This document shows positions 1 to 4,751 of a stretch of DNA of 10,940 nt, one piece after another (positions within the stretch are counted from its first letter, which is position 1; each line of letters starts with the position of its first letter). Both the position numbers and the translations under genes were made by a program. Origin of the DNA: an uncultured Eubacteriales bacterium (GTDB lineage: Bacteria > Bacillota > Clostridia > Lachnospirales > Lachnospiraceae); the NCBI GenBank assembly GCA_902783795.1, contig CACZSO010000106.1, forward strand, positions 1 to 10,940, read 5' to 3'. The notes below the pieces were generated by a model, which saw only the letters and a program-made list of their open reading frames with translations, was not told where the DNA came from and did no database searches.

Positions 1-85
1 CAGGCGGTACTTTTGATGAGCATCCGTAAATCAGGATAAGGGCCAGTGAGATTCCCACGATCTTTATTAAGTTATTTTTCATCAT
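1..85 (-). CDS. Putative lipoprotein, N-terminal fragment (runs off the left edge)
   Basis: Only the first 28 codons are in the window. The visible peptide has a short charged N-region (MMKNNLIK), a hydrophobic core at about residues 9-20, and a lipobox ending Ile-Tyr-Gly-Cys22 followed by SSKVPP. This is the layout of a type II (lipoprotein) signal peptide, so Cys22 is the expected lipidation site and the protein should be tethered outside the membrane. Tyr at position -2 is less common than a small residue. The start at 85 is chosen because a strong Shine-Dalgarno GGAGGGG lies at 98-92; the second in-frame ATG at 82 is equally plausible. The next ATG upstream (90) is followed at once by TGA. 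The gene starts 48 bases after the stop of the upstream small membrane protein on the same strand, so the two are probably co-transcribed. The mature domain, and so the function, cannot be seen. Confidence 0.72.
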   Translation of the reverse strand, partial: MMKNNLIKIVGISLALILIYGCSSKVPP

Positions 86-133
86 CACATTCCCCTCCGA
101 TCCATCTGAAAGTGAATATCATCTAGCCATATC

Positions 134-385
134 TTAATCTCTGCCATGACCTTTCCTGGGTCTTATCAGGCACGAGGCCAGCAGCAGGAGCGGACTGACC
201 AGATACCCCATCCAGAACATATCTTCATTATAGCCCTTCTTCAGCAGCAGCCTGCGCGAAGCGAGCCCGCATCCTATGAAAATGACCAGCGTCAGAAACA
301 GAACTCCGGCGGCCAGGACCAGCCCATTATGGCCTCTGCCCAGATTACCGATCTCCTCTACAGCTATAAAAAAACTATCGTTCAT
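134..385 (-). CDS. Small two-helix membrane protein of unknown function (83 aa)
   Basis: I do not recognise a named family. The protein has two hydrophobic segments, about residues 21-42 and 57-74. They are separated by a basic loop (RRLLLKKGYNEDMF) that should lie in the cytoplasm, and the tail is basic (RPRKGHGRD). There is no cleavable signal or lipobox. The start is well supported: AAAGGAG (399-393) stands seven bases before the ATG, and the reading frame ends in TAA. A leftward promoter candidate lies about 95 bases upstream, and a lipoprotein gene follows 48 bases downstream, suggesting a small envelope operon. It is transcribed divergently from the C-S lyase operon. The plus-strand open frame over the same bases (146-442) lacks a comparable ribosome site and is taken as a shadow. 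Confidence 0.75.
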   Translation of the reverse strand: MNDSFFIAVEEIGNLGRGHNGLVLAAGVLFLTLVIFIGCGLASRRLLLKKGYNEDMFWMGYLVSPLLLLASCLIRPRKGHGRD

Positions 386-478
386 ATCTTTTCTCCTTTC
401 CGTAGCATAGATACTTATTTAACCATACAATCAGATACTTGATCTTATTCTGACTGTACTGAAGTTCTTTCGTTTTTA

Positions 479-506
479 AGTATACACATATCCCGATGAT
501 TTTCAA
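479..506 (-). promoter_or_regulatory. Candidate sigma-A promoter for the leftward small-membrane-protein operon
   Basis: Read on the minus strand, TTGAAA (506-501) is followed after 16 bases by TATACT (484-479). This would start transcription near 472 and leave a leader of about 87 bases before the ATG at 385. An 8-base direct repeat AGATACTT (409-416 and 433-440, plus-strand reading) lies in that leader. It is the best match in the intergenic region for this direction, but it is assigned by eye only. Confidence 0.5.
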
Positions 507-557
507 GAAAAGGACTTAAACGACGGTTTTATAACTTAATTGACAGATTTTCAGGCC

Positions 558-606
558 TGACCGGTGTCAAAATGTACTTAAAAAGAAACATTCCCCCTGC
601 CGGTCA
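558..606. repeat. Inverted repeat TGACCGG / CCGGTCA, candidate distal operator
   Basis: Perfect 7-base arms, TGACCGG at 558-564 and CCGGTCA at 600-606, are separated by 35 bases in the divergent control region. The left arm abuts and overlaps a 10-base perfect palindrome TCAGGCCTGA (551-560). Both lie upstream of the -35 box of the lyase operon promoter. The spacing is too wide for a normal hairpin terminator, so two half-sites for a regulator is a possible reading. The arms are short enough that chance is a real alternative. Confidence 0.3.
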
Positions 607-614
607 TCCTTCAT

Positions 615-681
615 ACAAGGAAACAACATATTGCATAATAAGACAGGTAATGATATGATTAAAGAAAACATGTTGTCTTGT
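615..681. repeat. Inverted repeat flanking the lyase-operon promoter, candidate GntR operator
   Basis: The left arm ACAAGGAAACAACAT (615-629) and right arm ATGTTGTCTTGT (670-681) are inverted copies: ACAAG plus ACAACAT matches fully, apart from a 3-base insertion in the left arm. The left arm ends one base before the -35 hexamer. The right arm lies just after the predicted transcription start and touches the Shine-Dalgarno sequence. A regulator bound at both arms would bracket the promoter. The operon encodes its own GntR/FCD regulator, so autoregulation here is a reasonable inference. The arms do not obviously fit the textbook FadR consensus. Confidence 0.4.
631..659 (+). promoter_or_regulatory. 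Sigma-A promoter of the lyase-permease-regulator operon
   Basis: TTGCAT (631-636) is followed by a 17-base spacer and TATGAT (654-659). The TG dinucleotide at 651-652 gives an extended -10 element. The predicted start near 666 leaves only about 29 bases before the ATG at 695, which leaves no room for a T-box or SAM riboswitch. Regulation is therefore more likely at initiation, through the flanking inverted repeat. Confidence 0.72.
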
Positions 682-694
682 AAGGAGATACCGT

Positions 695-1864
695 ATGAAC
701 AACTTTGATATGCCGGCTCTCAGGAAGGGCACTGCCTGTATCAAGTGGGATTTCCAGGAAGCGGATTTTGGACGCACCGGACTTCTCCCCTTCTCCATAG
801 CCGATGCGGACTACCGGACCTATCAGCCGATCATTGATGCCCTGAAGCAGCGGGTAGACAACGGGGTGATCGGCTATACGGATCTGAACGAAGAATACTT
901 CTCAGCCGTAAAAGGCTGGTGTTCAAGGCGTCACGGATGGACGCCGGAGAGCAGCTGGATCGTTCCCGTGGGAGGTATCGTACCTGCCATGAGTACAGCC
1001 ATCGAAGTCCTGACAGAACCAGGCGCAGGCGTTATCGTCCAGCCCCCGGTCTATGATCCCTTTTATTCCATCATAGAAGCTTCCGGCCGGAAGATCCTGA
1101 AGAATGACCTTCTTAAGACCGACGACGGCTACCGGATGGACCTGGCGGGTCTGGAAAAGCTGGCTGAAAACGGAGCTTCCATGCTTCTGCTCTGCAGCCC
1201 CCACAATCCCGTCTGCCGGGTATGGACTTATGAAGAGCTTAAGGCGCTGGCCGATATCTGCCGCAGATATGGCATCATCGTCGTCAGTGACGAGATCCAC
1301 TGGGATCTGATCCTGGGAGACAGGCCTCATGTGACTATGGGCACCTTTCCGGAGCTGTATGACCAGCTCATCGTGTGCACCAGCTGCAGCAAAACCTTTA
1401 ATCTGGCCGGACTGGAAACCTCTAATCTGATCATTCCCGGAGCGCGTATCCGTGAACAGTATCAGGCTTACCTCTATGCCCGCTATCTGTTCGTCCCGAA
1501 TACGCTGGGGCTGGAAGCGGTGAAAGCAGCTTATAAAGATGGGGATGACTGGGTAGACCGGCAGTGTGCATATCTAAGGAAAAATGCGCAGATCGTAAAA
1601 GATTTCCTGGAGGAAAAACTTCCGGAAGTCAGATTGGCCGATGTGGAAGGTACCTATCTTCTGTGGCTCGATATGACGGCTTTCGGTCTTTCCAGCGATG
1701 AACTGGTCAGCCGGATCGCCGAGGCCGGTGCCGGTTTAAACAGCGGTGTTCATTACGGAGAAGCCTATGACGGCTTTGTCAGGATGAACGTAGCTTGTCC
1801 CGAACAGCAGCTCACCGAGGGGCTGAACTGTATCTTAAAAGCTTTGAAAGGAGCAGAATCATGA
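695..1864 (+). CDS. MalY/PatB-family PLP-dependent aminotransferase / cystathionine beta-lyase (389 aa)
   Basis: A cytoplasmic fold-type I PLP enzyme. MalY/PatB proteins cleave the C-S bond of cystathionine, cysteine or related thioethers, giving pyruvate, ammonia and a thiol. Full family length. Visible motifs: LLPFSIADADY (30-40), PPVYDPFY (117-124, cofactor-stacking Tyr120), CSPHNPV (167-173, PLP-contacting Asn171), VSDEIHWDL (197-205, Asp199 for the pyridine nitrogen), TSCSKTFNLAGLE (229-241, Schiff-base Lys233) and FVRMNVACP (361-369, Arg363 for the substrate carboxylate). One oddity: residue 174 is Cys (TGC, 1214-1216) where the family's NP-x-G motif has Gly. The start has TAAGGAG (681-687) seven bases upstream. 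The stop overlaps the permease start as ATGA, so the two are translationally coupled. The permease context suggests catabolism of an imported sulfur amino acid. A plain aminotransferase role cannot be excluded. Confidence 0.93.
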   Translation: MNNFDMPALRKGTACIKWDFQEADFGRTGLLPFSIADADYRTYQPIIDALKQRVDNGVIGYTDLNEEYFSAVKGWCSRRHGWTPESSWIVPVGGIVPAMSTAIEVLTEPGAGVIVQPPVYDPFYSIIEASGRKILKNDLLKTDDGYRMDLAGLEKLAENGASMLLLCSPHNPVCRVWTYEELKALADICRRYGIIVVSDEIHWDLILGDRPHVTMGTFPELYDQLIVCTSCSKTFNLAGLETSNLIIPGARIREQYQAYLYARYLFVPNTLGLEAVKAAYKDGDDWVDRQCAYLRKNAQIVKDFLEEKLPEVRLADVEGTYLLWLDMTAFGLSSDELVSRIAEAGAGLNSGVHYGEAYDGFVRMNVACPEQQLTEGLNCILKALKGAES

Positions 1865-3177
1865 GTAAAGACAATCAGCAGAATGAATTAAAACGGGTCC
1901 TGGGCCTGGGTGACCTGATGGGCATAGGTGTAGGTCAGATCATCGGTTCCGGTATCATGGCGCTTACAGGTATTACCATAGCCCTTACCGGTGCCGGCAC
2001 CCCTCTGGCCTTCCTTGTGGCTGCTGTCCTGGTCATCTGTCCGAACCTGGTCCTGGCCGTTCTGGGAAGCGCTGTTCCGGCCACGGGAGGTATGTATACT
2101 TACGTCCGGGATTACATCGGACCAAAGACTGGCCTGTATTATCTGGCGCTCCTGGTTGCCGGACAGCTGGTCCTGGCCATGTTCGGCATCACCTTTGCCG
2201 AGTATGCCTGCAGCCTGGTGCCCGGTCTTTCCAAGACATGGGTGGCCTTCGGAGTTCTGTCCCTATGTTTCATTATGAACCTGCTGGGCATAGACCTGGC
2301 AGCCAAGCTTCAAAATGTTCTGGTCATCATCCTGGTGGCGGCCATGCTGTTATTCATCATCTTCGGCCTTCCGAAGGTGGACTGGTCTGTCTTCAAAGGC
2401 GGCATCAAAGCCATCATGCCTAACGGTTTTATCAATTTCATGACTGGCGCAAGCCTGCTGACCTTTGCTACCGGCGGAGCGGAATTCCTGTCAGAACTGG
2501 GGGGTGAAATGAAAAACCCCGGCCGGGATCTGCCCCGGGCCATGATCTTCAGTACCATCGCCGTGGCTGTCCTTTATGCCTTCATCGGCATCGTGGCTGT
2601 GGGTGTGCTGCCCATCGACACCGTGGCCGGTGAGTCCCTGGTTCCTGTGGCGGAAGTCATTTTCCCGAAACCGCTCTACTACTTCTTCATAGTAGGCGGC
2701 GGCATGTTCGCAGTCGCTTCCACCTTAAATGCTACTTTTACATGGTGTACAAAAGGCCTCTTGATCGCCGCAGAAGAAGGCTGGCTTCCCAAAGCCACAG
2801 CAAAGATCAGCCGCAGGGGCACTCCCTGGGTGCTGCTGATCGTCTTCTATATCGTCGGCGCCATCCCGATCCTGACCGGACTGGATATCAGCACCATCGC
2901 CCGTCTGGGCAACGGTGTCTCCCTGATCTATGTCCTGTTCCCGATCTTCACTGGCTACCTGATCTATAAGAAGAATCCGGAAGCCATGCGGAATTCTACA
3001 TTTAAGATCAAGCCTGTTCCTCTTTTCATCTTAACGACGGTTGCTCTCATAGGATATATCATAGCAGCCGTCCTGAATTTCGGTGATATTTCCAGCGCCT
3101 GGCAGATGATGCTGATCTATAGTGCGGCGGTCATCATCTATGCCTTCCTGCGGGAACACTACATGAAGAAAAAATGA
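1861..3177 (+). CDS. APC-family amino acid permease (438 aa)
   Basis: A membrane transporter of the amino acid-polyamine-organocation superfamily, with about 12 hydrophobic segments (roughly 16-38, 44-64, 92-115, 127-145, 149-171, 190-210, 229-252, 272-296, 324-342, 346-368, 386-407 and 413-431). The unwound first helix carries GIGVGQIIGSGI (21-32), the substrate/ion-site signature. The loop after the sixth segment has the conserved ELGGEMKNPGRDLPRA (212-227). The start at 1861 is preferred over an upstream in-frame ATG at 1795: it has AAAGGAG (1847-1853) seven bases before it and makes a 4-base ATGA overlap with the lyase stop, and the 22 extra residues of the longer form resemble no APC N-terminus. 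The stop overlaps the GntR start in the same way. It probably brings in the substrate of the upstream lyase; the specificity is not readable from sequence. Confidence 0.93.
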   Translation: MSKDNQQNELKRVLGLGDLMGIGVGQIIGSGIMALTGITIALTGAGTPLAFLVAAVLVICPNLVLAVLGSAVPATGGMYTYVRDYIGPKTGLYYLALLVAGQLVLAMFGITFAEYACSLVPGLSKTWVAFGVLSLCFIMNLLGIDLAAKLQNVLVIILVAAMLLFIIFGLPKVDWSVFKGGIKAIMPNGFINFMTGASLLTFATGGAEFLSELGGEMKNPGRDLPRAMIFSTIAVAVLYAFIGIVAVGVLPIDTVAGESLVPVAEVIFPKPLYYFFIVGGGMFAVASTLNATFTWCTKGLLIAAEEGWLPKATAKISRRGTPWVLLIVFYIVGAIPILTGLDISTIARLGNGVSLIYVLFPIFTGYLIYKKNPEAMRNSTFKIKPVPLFILTTVALIGYIIAAVLNFGDISSAWQMMLIYSAAVIIYAFLREHYMKKK

Positions 3178-3881
3178 TTGAGAAAACGACTTTATATGAG
3201 CAGGTCATCCGGCAGATCCTGAACCTTATCGAAAACGGTACGTACCGGAAAGGTGAAATGCTCCCCTGTGAAAAAGAGCTGACACAGGCGATGGGCGTCA
3301 GCCGGGTGACCGTGCGGGAAGCCCTGAAACGCCTGGCCGAGATCGGTGCCATCGAGACCTATAAAGGAAAAGGCAGTGTGGTGATCCTGGACGTGGAAGC
3401 CTTGAACATCACCACCGAAAGCAGGGAGCGGTACCGGACGGATTTCCTGTATTCCACCAAAGCCCGTCTGATGATCGAACCAGAGATAGCCCGGCAGGCT
3501 GCCCTGGCCGCGGATGAGAAGGACCTTAAAGCCCTGGAAGCCTCATTGCCCGGCCGCGGACGTTATGTGCCCCGATTAATGGATAATTTCCATCTGGCAT
3601 TGGCCAGGTCTGTCCATAATCCGTTCATCACGAAGATCATGGAAGATTTTCTTATGGCCGAAGCACAGATGGAATCTTCTGAAAGCCAGGTCTTAACCGT
3701 CCCGGAACGGCAGAAGGCTGTCATGCAGAATGTCGGGATCCAGCACAGAAAGATATACGAGGCTGTCAAGGAAAGAAACAGTGAATTTGCCTGTTTCTAC
3801 ATGAAAGAACACCTTCAGTATCTGCTGAAATGTTATGAAGAGTATTTTGACTGGTCTAATACAAAAGAAGCGATGTCATGA
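3174..3881 (+). CDS. GntR-family transcriptional regulator, FadR/FCD subfamily (235 aa)
   Basis: A DNA-binding repressor or activator with the two-domain FadR layout. The N-terminal winged helix-turn-helix spans about residues 5-72, with recognition region MGVSRVTVREALKRL (40-54) and wing YKGKGSVV (63-70). The C-terminal all-helical FCD ligand domain spans about 85-220. Candidate metal/ligand residues are Asp137 and His140 (MDNFH), His191 (GIQHRK) and His213 (KEHL), the usual FCD D-x2/3-H...H...H pattern. The start overlaps the permease stop (ATGA, 3174-3177). No strong Shine-Dalgarno is seen (only GAAGAAAAA), which suggests reinitiation by terminating ribosomes and so low-level expression tied to the operon. 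It likely controls its own operon through the inverted repeat around the promoter, with the imported amino acid or a product as effector. No terminator hairpin follows before sfsA on the other strand. Confidence 0.93.
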   Translation: MIEKTTLYEQVIRQILNLIENGTYRKGEMLPCEKELTQAMGVSRVTVREALKRLAEIGAIETYKGKGSVVILDVEALNITTESRERYRTDFLYSTKARLMIEPEIARQAALAADEKDLKALEASLPGRGRYVPRLMDNFHLALARSVHNPFITKIMEDFLMAEAQMESSESQVLTVPERQKAVMQNVGIQHRKIYEAVKERNSEFACFYMKEHLQYLLKCYEEYFDWSNTKEAMS

Positions 3882-4544
3882 ATAAGGCTTCACCGGCCGG
3901 ACAATAAGGCTTTCCGGTTCTACATGGCAGGGCAGCATCAGGAATTTCACGCCGGCTTCTCTGGCTTCTTCCCACGCTTCACCAAACTCCGGGTGTGTGA
4001 GCACATTGGCTTTGACTTCCGTTACCCCGTCCATCTGGATCACAAAGGCTGCTATCGCGGTATAGCCATCATGAATGGCATGGATCAGCTCCTTAAGATG
4101 CTTTATACCGCGCTCTGTCGGAGCGTCTGGGAAGTACCCGATTCCATCGATTTCCAAAGTGCAGCCCTTGACTTCCATCAGGTACCGGTCTTCACCGCAT
4201 TCCATATAGAAATCCAGCCTGGAACTGCCGTAGGTATATTCTGGGATAACCCGGTCAAAGTTTTGCGCTGCCAGCCATTCTTTCACCACTTTATTTGGCG
4301 CCTGGCTGTCAATGTTGAACAATATTCCGTTATTCTTCCGGACAGCGACCAGGTCATACATTGTTTTTCTGCCGGGGGTCCCGGGAGCTGTCAGATACAC
4401 CTCGGCTCCCGGGATCAATAATTCTTTGCAGCGTCCGGTATTTTTTACATGGACGGTTTCTACTCTTCCATCCATCTCTACATGGGCTATAAAGCGATTC
4501 GGCCGGTCTATAAATCTGGCCGGGTAAATGTTCTCATACTTCAA
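3876..4544 (-). CDS. sfsA: SfsA, DNA/RNA nuclease family protein (222 aa)
   Basis: SfsA was named for sugar fermentation stimulation in E. coli and is now classed as a nuclease-fold protein; its physiological role is unsettled. The N-terminal OB-like part carries RFIDRPNRFIA (10-20) and HVKNTGRCKELL (32-43). The C-terminal nuclease core shows SSRLDFYME (107-115, Asp111), MEVKGCTLE (123-131, Glu124 and Lys126) and GYFPDAPTERGIKHLKEL (136-153), all family hallmarks. Length is normal. The start is a TTG at 4544, chosen because it gives the clostridial MKYxNI beginning. No good Shine-Dalgarno stands at normal distance (GAGG is 14 bases away), and the frame stays open upstream to a TGA at 4592-4590 without ATG, GTG or TTG. 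The 3' end overlaps the GntR gene by six bases. It appears to be a single-gene unit with its own promoter at 4627-4635. Confidence 0.95.
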   Translation of the reverse strand: MKYENIYPARFIDRPNRFIAHVEMDGRVETVHVKNTGRCKELLIPGAEVYLTAPGTPGRKTMYDLVAVRKNNGILFNIDSQAPNKVVKEWLAAQNFDRVIPEYTYGSSRLDFYMECGEDRYLMEVKGCTLEIDGIGYFPDAPTERGIKHLKELIHAIHDGYTAIAAFVIQMDGVTEVKANVLTHPEFGEAWEEAREAGVKFLMLPCHVEPESLIVRPVKPYS

Positions 4545-4626
4545 GACTATCTTTTTAACCTCTGTTTCTTCATCAAAAATGTATATGTTTCAGAAATACA
4601 TTGTCCGGTGGATCATCATACACTCT

Positions 4627-4635
4627 ATTATAGCA
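4627..4635 (-). promoter_or_regulatory. Extended -10 promoter for sfsA
   Basis: On the minus strand TGCTATAAT (4635-4627) is a perfect -10 hexamer with the TGN extension. No convincing -35 is found at 16-18 bases; TTAGCA lies 19 bases away. Transcription would start near 4620, giving a leader of about 76 bases before the TTG at 4544. It sits just downstream of the terminator that ends the giant protease gene, so sfsA has independent transcription. Confidence 0.6.
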
Positions 4636-4655
4636 CTTTTTACGGCTGTACTGCT

Positions 4656-4687
4656 AAAAAAATGGCATGACCCGAAGGTCATGCCAT
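4656..4687 (-). terminator. Intrinsic terminator of the giant protease gene (possibly bidirectional)
   Basis: A perfect 11-base-pair stem ATGGCATGACC / GGTCATGCCAT (4662-4672 with 4677-4687) closes a 4-base loop. On the minus-strand RNA the loop is C(UUCG)G, an exceptionally stable tetraloop, followed by a run of six U (4661-4656). It lies about 65 bases after the TAA at 4752. On the plus strand the same stem is followed by CTCTTTTTGTTTTT (4688-4701), so it could also stop rightward read-through from the lyase operon across sfsA. Confidence 0.92.
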
Positions 4688-4751
4688 CTCTTTTTGTTTT
4701 TAATCGTCTGTGAGCAGCCGGCCATCAGACCGGCCACTCTTTAATGGTTGA

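Noticed and set aside
660..694. T-box or SAM riboswitch ahead of the lyase operon
   Set aside because: The predicted leader is only about 29 bases, too short for either element.
604..798. 64-codon minus-strand frame across the lyase start and promoter
   Set aside because: It overlaps the promoter, the Shine-Dalgarno and the first codons of a certain gene, and no protein features are seen.
1795..1860. Longer permease start at 1795 giving 22 extra residues
   Set aside because: It lies inside the lyase gene with no ribosome site, and the added residues look nothing like an APC N-terminus. The 1861 start has AAAGGAG and an ATGA overlap.
3881..3912. Direct repeat AATAAGGCTT (3881-3890 and 3903-3912) as an attachment site
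   Set aside because: It falls inside the sfsA 3' coding end, where it encodes conserved-looking residues. There is no integrase or other mobile gene nearby; chance is likely.
3924..4421. 165-codon plus-strand open frame opposite sfsA
   Set aside because: It is antisense to conserved SfsA motifs and has no ribosome site or domain.
4717..4734. GCCGG / CCGGC hairpin downstream of the protease stop as a second terminator
   Set aside because: The 5-bp stem with an 8-base loop and no U tract is far weaker than the 4662-4687 hairpin.
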